From assembly GCF_910592395.1 (NCBI RefSeq), contig NC_088312.1, positions 14,363,292-14,427,291 of the forward strand: a stretch of DNA of 64,000 bases, written 5' to 3'. Below the pieces are notes generated by a model, which had not been told where the DNA came from, did not search any database, and saw only the letters and a program-made list of their open reading frames with translations. This DNA comes from Lineus longissimus. Its lineage: Eukaryota; Nemertea; Pilidiophora; Heteronemertea; Lineidae. A program made the position numbers and the translations under genes. How positions within the stretch are numbered: the stretch's first letter is position 1; the number at the start of each line of letters is the position of its first letter. Positions 51,175 to 64,000 of the stretch are shown here, piece after piece.

Positions 51175-54100
51175 CAGTATAAGCAATTTACTGGCCTTTA
51201 TTCACATCACCCATAACCATAGTCATGCTGACAAGACCAGTGTCATGGTCAACCACAATATTTTGATGCAAATGATAATAAATATGACATAATAAATACA
51301 TCCATTGATAAGGCACGAAGGGCCAACTATAAATTGTCATTATACATAAGACAAACAATAAATGTTGCCAAAACGGACTTAAATTCAGAGGATTTTATTA
51401 AACTTTCTCAATTTTCAAAAAAAAGAGTTTCTCATTGGCGTTGTGGAAATTCCTGTAAAACTCTGTTAAGGACACCCTTTGGGTCTGACAAACACTGTCC
51501 TTGATAGAGAGGTGTCCTGACTAGAGAGGCCAACTTGAATGGAAATGACCTACCAGGTATTCTTTGCCAAAATCAATGTCCTGCTAAATGAGGTGTCTGC
51601 TAGGAGAGGTTCCACTGCACCTTTTACGGTTTGCTTACTGCCAGAAGCAATGTTGTGCATCAGGACTTGATGTGTTGTTCAAAAATGAGATATATCCAAA
51701 AGGTGTTCATGGGTGATTGTAAAAAATGGCTTTAAAATATACACAAAGCGAAGATTTTATTAGGCCATTAGATACGATTCACACGATGGATTGGAGAGTA
51801 TTTTCTCCACACTCTTATGTGCAACATCCAAAGTTAAGTCTGCTGTGCCATTGATATCAATAATTACATAGATTTGTCATATGACATGTTACAGAAGAGT
51901 CTAAAGACTTGAAAAAGGTCACCAAGGTTGTGTAAAAAAGAATGTAAGTTGAATTTTTGTCAAATTGATACTTTATCTAGTCTAGACGGAGTGTGCAGAC
52001 ATCCCACTCTGCCCTGTTGAACGTAGATTAACCGACAAAAAAACACTTTCCTTTTAAATAAAAAAAAGGTGCACAGCCAGTGGCCATTTGGAACAATGAA
52101 AATACCCTCTTTCACCAGAAAATTCATTACATTGAAATGAAATACTAGTTTACTAAGGCAATTTCCAGGCAATTGGGTAGAGGATGTATTAGCTGCTGTA
52201 AGGCAATGAACCTTTTTCTAGGTAAACAATCCAAATTCTGATAAAATTCCGAGCTAAAATCGTATTCATTCTCATACATGTACAATCCTCACAGGAATTT
52301 GTAAGATTCTGATCTTTATAAACCAGAACCTTGTAAAGATTGTTGTATACATCAAATGTAAACATAACAGAATAAGATCTTAACCGAATAAGATTCCTAC
52401 CAGCATTTTTAATCAGAGCTGGCAACAGCCAATATTTTGGGCAATCGGTAGACAAGCATCTTGACAGTTTTGTCCAATTTTAAAAACAAGTCTGATGAAG
52501 GTAATTTGAACTAAAACGAGATTTAAAAAAATAACAAAGACCCATCTTCTAAATTACAGAATTATCTTCTTGCATTCACTTTATTCCTTAAAATAATATG
52601 ACACAAATCTATTTGAAATGACCTTTTCAAGTGTCTGGCTTAACCGAGAACTGTTTGATTTTGTCATGTAAGAGTACACTATAAATAAGTAATAAATTGA
52701 CATCAGACCCAGATGAACAAATCTATTGTAAATGTATAAAATTGATATTGGTCTGAAAATAGGAGACTGTCCTCCATACACTAGTATTCCTATAACAAGT
52801 CATAAATCAAATATTTCAACAATATTTCCTTGTTGGATAAATGTCAGAATAGAATAATTAAGGTAGAAATGTTCAATCAACAAAGAGATGTTACATATGA
52901 TGTCTCTGCCATTGACGAGAGGCAAATTGTGGATCTCCACGAAAGAATGCATCTCTATTTATATACCTCACAATAGAGGCAAGAAGATTTGTAATTTTGA
53001 TTATGTATACACAGCTTAAGATTATGAACAAATTGTGATAAAACAACTTTACAAAACCACAATTATTATTATATTCCCAATAATGCTTCAATCCTAGATA
53101 AAGCACCCTTCATATTAGTAAGCATTGGTTATTACAAGTACACTGATATGACGATCACCCTTTATTGTCAAACCACAAAAACAGACAGAACTTTGTTGAC
53201 TATACATTAAGGTGCCAGTACCACCGTCACCACAGCCCACAAAACATTAAGAAAACGACATCAAGACGCACAACTCTTGATGAATAATATACAAGAAAAC
53301 AATAAAGTCATTCTTCCCCCACAGATTTCACATAACACGGATACCAAAGCTAGCTCCAGTGCACTTTTTTGTACTAAAATTGTGACCATTCTCCAAAGAC
53401 ATTTACTCTTGACAAAACATCTACAATGCATAAGGCATAAAATCAATCAAACATGGACATCTATATCAGGGTAATATCATTTCTGGCTATGGTTGGATAA
53501 CAATCAATTCAGGCCGTCGTTTTAGTCACTCAGATTGTCTAAAGTGCACTCAATATTAGCTCACTTTGATGCTTCTCAATGGAAATAACACTTCTAAGTG
53601 CACTAAATATGAACTCAATTACTCCTCAGTGAAATATGAACTCAATTACTCCTCAGTAGAAATTGAGTAATTTTGCTCCAACTTTGCTTACATTCATCAA
53701 ACTATCAGGAGAAGGGTTAACTCAGATTTTGTTGAAATGGATGCGAAAGTCCCCTGTACACATTAATCATGATTGTCCAAAAATAAGAGAAGCAAAAGCC
53801 TTAATGGTTCATGGGGCGTGAGATTAGTGTAGTGCAATAAACGATGTTCGAAATAAACACAAGTGTCGTCACCTTCTGAAGTTGTCAGCTCGACTTCCAG
53901 TCTCTGTGAGAGGAAGACTCTCGGTCAACATAGCTTTTCAGCTTTATTAAATTGAAACATTCACCACTTTATTAATAGAGTTTTTGTCCTATTTGCTCTC
54001 AACATAATATTTACCAAAAGTATTCCTCGAGCCCACTCTATAATTTTGAGACATCTTCGCTGACATTACAAACTTTTCTTTCAGAATATCTAAACTGTGC

Positions 54101-57100
54101 AAATTATACAGCTCGTATGATGAAAGAATGATGGACTACACCCGGCCAATTTCAAGTAAGTCATTACATTTGATCAAGTACACTTTTTTTTAATCGAGTG
54201 ACTTGCTACAGTCTGTCTGAGTCTCCGTTATTCTTAACTTTAAGAGATCTGTAACCATCCCCAGACACAGCATCGTGATATCATCATATACTTTAGATAG
54301 TAAAGAAATAAAATAACCAAAACAAGTGGAATAGAATCACAAAACATAATTGATTTGAATGAGCATTATAGAGAGAAAGGAGAAACATTCTTAATCAGAA
54401 ATAGTATCTTATTCAAAAGAGAAGAAATAATCTTGAGAACTTGAGGTTCCAATAAAGATCTTTGAACAAATCGGTTGAATTTTTGCCTCAGCCCAGTTAC
54501 AAAAAATTGCTAATGTCATAAGGTGAAGTTACTTGAAGTTGAACTGACAATTTTTAATTTGATATCACAAAAAACAATTAATATTTCAATCATAAATGTG
54601 ACTGCAGAATACATGTATCTGCAGAATTTGTATTCATTGTTCAATGCAATCCATCCGGTGTGACATTGGATGGCATACCCAGTAGCGAGCAAAATGCTGC
54701 ACCTGGCAAACAATGAAAGAAAAACATTTTTCAACACGTCAAGCAAGTCACAACGACCATGATTTTTCAGATCTTTGATACTTTTCCCTCAATGTATTGT
54801 AGTGTAGTGTTCAATGCATGGATTTTATTTAATTCAACATTTTTCTCAGTAACATAATTATTTGATTGTTATCATTGTCATTATCATATCAACTTAAAAA
54901 CTTAAAATGACCTTTAGGAAAGCATGATCCTCGAGAAGTAATCAGATTTATAATGCAAGCTTTCACACATATGAGGACACAACATGCTGAGGTAAACACT
55001 GAGAAACGAGACATCTTGGAGGTAGATTCATTTCATTCCAGAAATTTATAAAACATGCATTTTTCACACAAAGACACTTTAGAAACGATATTGAAAAACT
55101 TAAAATATATGAATTCTTAACAGCTTAACAGACAGAATGTATTTTTCTCAATTTCTTTCCCCATGCCACTTTCAGAAAATGTTGAACAGGCTATTGATCA
55201 TGTACCTTACCGGTTTGTATTGTATCACAGAATCATCATCAAGCCAGCTTTTATCTGTAGCTGGTGTTGAGCATCTTAACACTAACCGGACCAAAACAGT
55301 TTAAGACTTGTCAACCAAAACACATGGTGGTCCCTAGTTATTGCTATCTTGAACATCAAAACCAAGCCAACAATGTAATTTCTGCATTGGCACCACACTC
55401 ATCACAGTATGTTCCAACATTTGAAATTTAAAAACGATATTTCCACTAAGTTACGAATGATCTTGATTATGAAAGTAAACTCACAAACGGACCAAAACCA
55501 CACAAGATTTCTACACAAACTCTGTCGTGGAAGAATATTACCTACAAATTTACATTCCATGCTGCCAGTTAATGTTTTCTTTAAAACTGAAACAAACTGC
55601 ACAGTCACAAGTTCAGCTAGAGCTGTACAAACTCATAAATTGACCCAAATTGGACATTTACATTCCATGCTGCAAGTTACATAATTTTTCCTCTCAAACT
55701 GAAACAAACTGCACAGTCACATGTGCAAACTCACAAATGGACCTAAATTTGTCAAAGCCTTCCACGGATTATTGAAGTAAGTTCGGTCATTTGAGTTTTG
55801 CACAAGCTCTTCACAAATAATCATTCTGTTATGAGAACACCAGCGATAAAATATTTCATGTACATTTGTATGATATGCTTTGGTGACTGTTGAATAATAT
55901 CAGATTTTATTCCTGATTAATTTGTGCTTGACCATACTTTTCATCTAATTTTGCTCTAAAACTGAATTTAAGACATATGTCAACATGGCCAACAAGGCCA
56001 ACATTGCTTCCAACAGTTAACTTATTATGAGCTTGACAACATTGATAACATAGATCTGCATTCCAAATATACACTCAGAGCAACCCGTATTTGTACAATA
56101 TGCATGTTTGTTCAACATGAATGTGTGGCATGGGGAGCCGGTCAGACCAGACAGGGTTTTTTATAAAGACTGAAAAAATAAGTTTAAATTCCAAATATCA
56201 TTTGAACGAATTACATTGTAACCTCAGAGTAGTAGCAATCTAAGAAAAAATAAGTAAATCACAGTTGAGAAAGATAAGTACGCTTGGCGGCTTAAAACTG
56301 ATGCTGTGCCTGGGGAAATCCAAATGCAATGAATCCCTCCCAAAATCATTTAGACCTTTTAAAACATGTAAGGAAGGAATTATCTCTGAGTAATACTCTA
56401 AGAGGCATCAAAAGACCAACTGAACTTGGATCACGAGTATAACCTAGTGACATTGACAGAACATAAGGTTTCATTACATATAGATGAAATTACAGCCAAT
56501 TTGATACGACCCTGATATGAACCTCCACATGAACCTCTATAAATGATACACAATACATTTTGTGTCTCCAAGACTACACTGATACACAAGTTGAAGACTA
56601 CTTTACAAGAAGCTGGCCACAGTGCAAGAGCTGGGTAACACAAAGTAAAAGTTGTCCAAACACATTCACATAGTATTGATGGCAGTACAAAGCAAAAGAC
56701 AGAAAATCCAATCAGTTAGCCCAAGATTGATCTTTGAAACTTTCCTCACTTTCTGGCAAGTAAGTTTATCGAAGTTCATTGTATGGCTGACTATTTGGAA
56801 TCATACTAGCTTTGCATGGTCCTATAAATGAGGCTGTCTTCAAAGAAATACTGTCACTGAGTTTCACACAAATTGAACAAACAACTTAAGCAAAACGAAC
56901 AATATTTAGATCATAGAATCAGAAATGCATAGTTCAGTGAGATCGATCTTGGGCTAATGTTTTCAATGAAGTAGATCGACAGTGTCATGGATAAAAGGGA
57001 ATAAATGCACCAAAGAGTGACTAGACAAACTACACAGATTCATAAAAGAAAAAGAAATTGTGAAGAACAGAGATCCTAAAACACAGAGGTATATAGTCCA

Positions 57101-60100
57101 GTGAAGGGAACAGACAGTGATCTATTCAGCCTGCTTTAACAACATTATAGAGTAAACGTTAAGCGACATTTCTGTTAACCAAGCTAAAGAGAATTAACGA
57201 TGAGAGTAAGCAGAAATTTATGTGTATCATTTACTAACAGTTACTGTAAACCAGATATTGTTCATGAAGCCAAAGAAAAGTTCACTTCGCTTGGACTAAT
57301 TTCCATGTTTAAATTGCTGCAAAAGGTTTTCTTTGATGCATTAGACATGAGAGAGCTTAAATTTCCTAATTCGGGAAAATTGCAAAACGGTAAAACGGTT
57401 ATGAACATTACCCTGTTTACAGTATAATGTGTAAATTAATCATTTGGCTGACATATTTCAGGAGAGCTTCATGTGTAGCATTTGCTAACAATGTGAAAAT
57501 ACAACTATTTGGTTGACTTTTATTAATCTAGCCATATTAGAAGAAGGATTTTCCGAGATTTCACTTTTATCACTATCCATGGATGGTTTTATGCTTTGTA
57601 AAAACATGTGATCCATATAGAAGGCCAACAATTGAGTTTCCCCACTTCAAAGAAACTGCTGTTACTGTCAACATAACTATAATCCACATTATAATCATAA
57701 TGAGAGTCTCTGATTATACATGTAATCCAAGTCCCTATTCAATGCTTTGTTTCATTCACAGAAACCACTAGTATACATCAGGGCAATTGTTACCGTATAA
57801 TCTATGTCTTTATTGTTATGCTTTGAATCTAGTTAGTGAAAATACATGTTAGAATGCATCTTCAAAAATCAATCAATTTCTCACTAACAATATATTAAAA
57901 GTAGGAGTTTCTTGAATAATATTGTATTTGAATTCCTGACGTCAATCAGATATCTACATTCAGTCCAATATCCCACTTGGAACAAATCTACAGTAAGTCG
58001 GAATTGGGTACAATGTCAGATTTGGATTTTTGACAACCAGAAACTATGCCCCGTTTTGAATTCTAAATTTAACCTTCTTGATGTGTGACCGCCGGTTTCC
58101 CGCCTGGTGGATGACGTCACAGCAGACGATAGAACCATGGCGGCTGGTCATTTCACGCTTTGCACCGGGGTTCTAATGATGCCCAACAGCAAAAGGGTTA
58201 AGGATACAAAATAGCTACTTCTGTCTGGAAATGTTATCTCAAATTTACCACAGAATATCAAACTGAAGCAGCCAAATTTTCTCACTTTGCGACTATTCTA
58301 ATCAAGCTCAAATATGGAGATCCACTTCTTGTCCCATATATAATCCAAAAGGCCTTCATATATGATTGTACAATAATTACAATAAGCCTAATAAATTATA
58401 CTTTTCCCCAAAAATTAAGATTTTTTGATCTCATATCAGCTAGAGTTTATGCGTGAAGAGTCATTTTTAAGTTCGACATCTCCAAAAATTTCTATTTTAC
58501 TATATTTCAATTTAAAATTAAGTCTACATGCACATACATCTAAAACACAATCATGCAAAAAACTCAGGAAAAAAAAAGTTGATTTTGATTGCATTAGATA
58601 CAAATTGGAATGGTATATATCAAAGATAAAATGTCTGGTTAAATGCAGATTCTGGCATGTAAAACCAGACTAGTATTTAGAAAGATGAAGTCAAAAGATA
58701 ACGAAGGTGTGAATGAAGTTACAATGCAAAGGTTTTTTCTGATTTTCTCAATAATATTCAGTAACAATTTGCTCATCATGGGATAGAACTTGCCGAATGG
58801 GACTACCTCTCGCAGCCAAATTGATGCAGCTTTTCATTAAAAAAATAGGAAATATTCCTTTAGGTTATCTTTTAGACTTTCATCCGATTGATATGTATAA
58901 AACCGTTGATGGAGAATTTATCATTTGTTTCCCAGACTTGTACGCACATACCCTCTCTTATATAAATTTCATCGTACTTTACCTTTTATGGCAAGGGGAA
59001 ATAGTCAGAATAGGAGTATTTACACATGCATTGTCCATCATTGGGAAATAATCTTGGTATGTTTGTTTCATACTTGAATTTGCTATATTGAAGGATCTGA
59101 GAAACAATTGACAAAAAGAATCTTAGTTATGAAATAATGAAGAAGTTCTGAGATCATGCATAAAACAATAAAATCAAACCATGCAGTTCCAACCAGTTTA
59201 TACCCTACAGGACTTCTAAAGTCCAATGGTACAGTTTCTACTTTCGGTTTACACATGTAGCTAGCATTTTTAAAATATTTTTTGACCATACATGTATGTA
59301 TTGAAATGTTTCCATATCCATTTGATACAGTAGGCCATTGTCAAAAACCGGGATTGGTATGGCTTTCTTTTTAAGCTGTTAACTGGTTCAAAGGGTTTTT
59401 TTAACTCCATGGACAGCTAATTTTTGGCAGTTTGAATTGATCACACTAAATGGGATTTTAAGGTAACATCTGCATGATGGCCAATCTTTTTAATCTATCA
59501 GTAGTAAGTACTTTGGCAACATCTCAAAAATACAGAAGGCATAAAAACAGCTAGTTGATATTTTGGGAATTCCCTTATCTGGCAAAAAAATTTTTATGGT
59601 ATCATATCCAAATATATCCAATCCATTGCAAGAGATTTAACGCGATTTGCTAACAGGCAATAAACCTAAAGCCTTGATAGAAATATAGTGTAGAAAAAAA
59701 TCTTGTTGGAAATATAGTACAGAAAAAGGACCCAATGACTCTGATAACTACATTTTAGCAAAGCTAGGAATACATTTTTTTAGAACTACTATTTTAATGT
59801 TGTGTCACCAAATGAACGAAAAAAGTACATTGTTATTATGCTCTAGGTAGAAAATGCATGCAAAAATGTAAACCACATGAAACCATCAAATTTACACAAA
59901 CAACAAGGAAACATAACTTGTCCATAAAATGACTTTGCACAACCTATATAGATGCATAGAATGGGGGTTACACATGTATACACAAAATAGTATCTCAATT
60001 GTCCAGCTCGTGCACTGTGTTTTTATATATGCTTGTGTTTGCACAGAAATGACGACCACATGCCAGCACAAAATACAAGAAGAAGAAAACGAAAATCAAT

Positions 60101-60702
60101 GCGATACAAAGCAAACACAAAAGAAACGAAAAAAGCATAGGTTACATCGAAACAACAAGCTGAGCTACAAACTATTACAAGTTTTAATCATGCACAAATG
60201 ATAAACAAATAGGTGTTTGTATACCTCCATATAAACAACCTTTGGGTAACACCTTTTTAACATGCTACAACATGCTTTGTTACAAATGTCCAAGTGACAC
60301 AATGACACTGCCATCACTAGGGGGCATTAAAAGGCTAAGAGAATAACAATCATATGTAAGTGATTGTCCCTGCGATTACATAACAGGAGTAACATTTACA
60401 TCAAAGTTGGCGTAACAATTAAGTGTTAGACAAAACACACCATACACATACCACCACATAACCTCAAGTGGTCTCTATAGTCGATGAAACACTTGAATGC
60501 AAGGCAACAAACAGCACATTCAAAATATGCATAAAGCCCAAGTAAATCCATGGAAACTACTCCAAAACTTGATGCACCTTGACATCCTCGGAGATGGGTA
60601 ATCTAGATGCACGATGGCGACACTTACGGACAAACGATGCGAGTGACAGGTGTATATAGGAACGAGGAGAACATCACGGACGTGGTTTACACCACATGTT
60701 AT
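51175..60702 (-). other. Repeat-poor AT-rich region, candidate long last exon/3' UTR
   Basis: No convincing frame on either strand over 9.5 kb and few repeats, in contrast to 1-51 kb. On the minus strand a strong splice acceptor ends at 60703 and an AATAAA signal lies at 51202-51197. The reading that follows the acceptor in one phase is short (…MWCKPRP, stop at about 60677). Alternative AATAAA signals exist at several internal points (for instance near 53160), so the true end is open. This could equally be intergenic DNA. Confidence 0.3.
51440..51625. repeat. Possible dispersed repeat
   Basis: Alternating phrases GAGAGGTGTCCTGACTAGAG and CTAAATGAGGTGTCTGCTAG recur within 160 bp, giving an internal repeat pattern of the kind seen in dispersed invertebrate repeats. 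No second copy is in this window. Confidence 0.3.
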
Positions 60703-60730
60703 CTACAGGAAAAAAGAGAGAGAAGCAGGA
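60703..60730 (-). promoter_or_regulatory. Strong 3' splice-acceptor-like site
   Basis: The minus strand reads GCTTCTCTCTCTTTTTTCCTGTAG, a long pyrimidine tract ending in TAG. A branch-like TCTAAT lies about 40 bases upstream. Best acceptor signal seen in the window. Confidence 0.5.
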
Positions 60731-60794
60731 ACTATTAGACATATGATTGGCTGGAAGGTCAACACAGGGCCGCATCAAGAGCACACCATTAAGA

Positions 60795-61160
60795 AAGGTC
60801 AAACATGAATCCAACTTTGTGGTCAATGCAAGGTCAGCTGACTAGGATGTCAAGGTCAGCATGTGCAGGACTGCCGTCAAATCAAGGTCAGCTGGCAACC
60901 CTGTCGAGTTCCGCATGTGTAGGACTGCAAGTTCACAGTCGACACACGAAATGTTGGTCACTTAGTCACTCATGTCAGTGGAGTAGACACAGGACTAGAT
61001 GACAGCGGTCAACTCTAAGTCAACTGGTTGACTTATTGAGATCAGCATGCACGGACTTGAAGTTTACAGTCAACTCACGGTAGCTGTCTTGACAAGGTCA
61101 GCGTGCTCATGACTTGGAAGTCATTGGTCACCCCATGTTGAGCTGACAACATTGTCAAGG
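60795..61160 (+). repeat. Degenerate repeats with several AAGGTCA half-sites
   Basis: Loose units of about 55-70 bp carry CAAGGTCAGC(T/A/G) at about 60827, 60850, 60880 and 61093; at least two read TCAAGGTCA, the extended monomer site for SF-1/ERR-type receptors. Binding is not shown. Confidence 0.4.
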
Positions 61161-61404
61161 GCCTCAGTGTGGACATCGAACCCTTGAACTGCCAAATATT
61201 GTTTTTAATCAAACCTTTTTCCGATAACCTGTTTCTAAAGGACTACAGCTTGAAACAGAGGAGAGTTAGATTCCTCGAAACTGCGATAGAAGCGATATAT
61301 TACCAGCAGGCCATCTATCAGTAAGCAGTAGGCTTTCCAATTAAACTCAATGAACAATGCATAAGTGCTTCTCGCAATTTGGCGACGGTGGCAGTTAAAG
61401 GGTT

Positions 61405-61500
61405 AAACATGGCCTTGACATTAATGTTGAATGTGGCCTTGACAGTTAGTTTAAGCATGGCATTGACATTGACCTTAAACATGATTTTGACACTGTCTAT
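61405..61500 (+). repeat. 24-bp tandem repeats
   Basis: Four imperfect units of ACATGGCCTTGACATTAATG type with a period of about 24-25. Confidence 0.65.
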
Positions 61501-64000
61501 GCGTGCTCTTGATTACAACCCACACAAATAATGTATTATTACAAACACAGTTGATCTCTCACTGAAACATAAAGTTGGATCAGTCACATTTTGAGAAACA
61601 GAACATTTCGAGATGTGAGGGCAGATTTCGTCTTCTTTCGGCATTAAAAAATAATTATCCTCTCTAAGTTGATAAATGACAAAATTCACACTAAAGTTCT
61701 TTCCCCTTAGGTAGGTCTGATATAAGGTAATCTTGTCATTGCTATGATGATATGCTTCCAAGTTATATTTGTACTTTTTCCCTTAGATGGACGTGATTTG
61801 TTCTTGAAACATGTCATTTTCTTTCCTTGATCAAAACAAACGTTTTTTGATAAAATCAAATCATTCCTATTACCGAATGGGCACTTTCATCAGACTAACT
61901 GTGTTCTCTTTGCCAAATGGTTTTAAACGAAAAATCTTATAAACTAAATGCATAATTGCTTAATGACTGCAGCTGGAAACTAAAGAAATAATTTAATGAC
62001 GGCACCCAAGAGGAACTTATGAAGAGAGATAAGACCACATAAACAGCTGGATAAAGGTTTGAGCAAATTCTTCTCATGGTTTGGCATAATATAACTTATT
62101 TGGCCACAGTTACCAACATGACTGTGTCAACAACTAACATTGGGACTTCATAATTATAGTAATCAAAATAAACAGGTTTTTAAAAGTTAGTCTAGCATGA
62201 TGGATAGAATGGTGAAGATTTCGAAAAGGAGCCATCAAGCAGGATGCTTTGGGTATTTTAAAAACTAAAGATTGGAAAACTAGTCCGAAGATGAAATCCT
62301 GTTTCACATATCTACAAAATGTTCAAGTTATTTACAGCACTATACCCTGTACCAGGAGGTTGGGAGACATGCAAACCAGAAACAAAAGCACATAAACAAA
62401 AGAGGAAGGGCTCACTCACTGTTATCTTTTGGACCAGATGCATATTTATCCACACTGAATTATGTCCCAGATTTGAGCAATAGTGTGTAAACGACGTCCG
62501 AGTAGATTGGGTTCAGAGCTATCAATTGTATTAATTCATAGCTGTTTATGAACAGAAACGACTCAAGAAATCGGAATCAAATCTACTTGGACATGGTATA
62601 CGCATTATAAAGCAGGTTTTACAATCAGTACCAATGATTAAGTTCACAGTAAGAAGGTCTGTGATGTCTTGTGCTTATCTACTTCTGCAAAACATGTAAA
62701 TAATCTTTCAGGTTCAGTGGTAGGAGAAATTAGGAATTTAAAAAAAATCATCAATGAAATAAATGTTAACTCTCCGAACTTCGTATTTTCGTAAGGCTTT
62801 CAAAAACTGCCTATTGTTCTGATTTGGGACATTATACAGTGCAATTGAGCTGTTTACAGCGAGTTTAGATTTTATTGGCCAGTGGCCAAATATACATTGT
62901 GCATACTAATGCATACGAGACCTAAGACCAATTAAATTTGAACTTGCCACAATTCATTTTTCATAAAGTTGGTGATGCAGATTCAGAATTCAAAAACCTT
63001 CATATTGTGTACATACACGGTACCTACAACAACAAAAGTCTTTTTTGTTGGGGTGTGGCCTTAACACTGGCCTGAAAGAGTTCATTCAGAATGATCATTT
63101 TGGATCACAGTGAGTGAAAAAAGAGGAGAATCTCTTATAAGCAAACAGGGGTTCAGTACAAAACAAAAAAATAAAACAAAATGAACATGTGTTACTAAGC
63201 AAGAGGTACCTCAAACCATGGCACAATACAGGGAAAATAAGCAACATAAAACGAGACACCGGGCCAATGACAGTGCGGACAATCAGTGTCTTATAAACCA
63301 TTACAGCCGGAGGCAAGCAGTTCATCCTCACTGCCGGATTATCCTTGACAGGTTCAAAGCACGAACATCCTACTGGATGACGTATGATGTATGACCTGAC
63401 TAAAACCGGCAATTCGCATTTTTTTTTAAGAACAAAAGGCCCACCAATCTTTATATGGGAGAAGCTGATCACCCAAACATTGTCTGAAGAGCAAATAATG
63501 AGCAAAATCAAAGCTCACACGCTCTGGAATCGACATCTAAATAAACACCAAGCAAGGATTTGTCTTGACAACGGGAAGGTGTAAAGTGCTGATGAAAATG
63601 CTGATGCGGCTCTCTGAGTTTGGTGAATAGACATTTCTTTGTTTTTTAATATTTTGCAATCAAATTGCTGTATATTTTACTCTAGAACCATTTAATGAGG
63701 TGGTAAAAAGGAAAAGAGAAAAAACTTATGTGAATGGGTGTTTTTGATCAAATAGTGGAGGGCATTTAAAAAAGTTTTCGAGGTGCGCCAATCAGCTTTT
63801 AGATTCTGCTGACAGGTCGCAATACTCACAGATTATCAACATATTTGTTCCAAATTTGATATTTCTGATAAGTCCAAGTCAAATTCTTTTACAAAAGAAC
63901 TTTTTATTTGAATGACAATGACAATATCATCGAGTTTCAGGCAAATATAGTTGAACCTCTCTCAGGCCAAAATAGTTGGATTTTGTTGATCCAAGATGGC
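61501..64000. other. AT-rich, no gene supported
   Basis: Only short frames without motifs (for example 63511-63095, minus). If the acceptor at 60.70 kb is real, this is intron of the leftward host gene. Confidence 0.35.

Overview
This window looks like nuclear DNA of an invertebrate animal, probably marine. It has no operons or ribosome-binding sites, coding is sparse, splice-like and TATA-like signals are present, and about two thirds of it is nested transposons, satellites and inverted-repeat elements. I could not fix the phylum. All family assignments come from reading motifs; no database search was run.

Positions 1-4732 (minus strand) are the end of a virus-like element. They hold a tightly packed block of structural-type genes: a 465-aa protein, a 199-aa protein that starts directly on the previous stop codon, a 348-aa coiled-coil/membrane protein, a capsid-like gene with one frameshift, and the start of a small hydrophobic protein that leaves the window. 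Positions 4.7-7.0 kb are probably host sequence and include a 360-codon open exon behind a splice-acceptor-like site.

Positions 6988-32215 are a second, older, inverted and far more decayed element of the same kind. It is bounded by 153-bp terminal inverted repeats that are about 96% identical. Its left arm carries broken homologues of the first three structural genes. It also carries a broken protein-primed family B DNA polymerase, a deoxynucleoside-kinase pseudogene, a further decayed reading frame with five in-frame stops, and three leftward genes, one with a zinc-ribbon-like CxxC pair. Together these indicate a Polinton/adintovirus-like element. I see no integrase, packaging ATPase or protease. 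It has served as a landing pad: an LTR retrotransposon (14008-19012, TSD AGATT) and a 1.1-kb repeat element split the polymerase gene, and foldback elements, MITEs and a 1.06-kb tandem duplication fill much of the rest.

Positions 32.2-51 kb hold a young Ty3/gypsy-type retrotransposon with identical 180-bp LTRs and an uninterrupted 1414-codon gag-pol (34095-39257, TSD CAAAT). They also hold an 81-bp satellite split by a probable solo LTR, a mariner-type MITE, two more copies of the 1.1-kb repeat element, a hairpin MITE with a 9-bp TSD, a PIF/Harbinger remnant and further foldback elements. A TATA box with a donor-like site near 33.85-33.97 kb may mark a host or LTR promoter.

Positions 51-64 kb are AT-rich, poor in repeats and without convincing coding sequence. 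A strong minus-strand splice acceptor at 60.70 kb and a polyadenylation signal near 51.2 kb suggest, but do not prove, that 60.70-51.2 kb is a very long last exon or 3' UTR of a host gene transcribed leftward.
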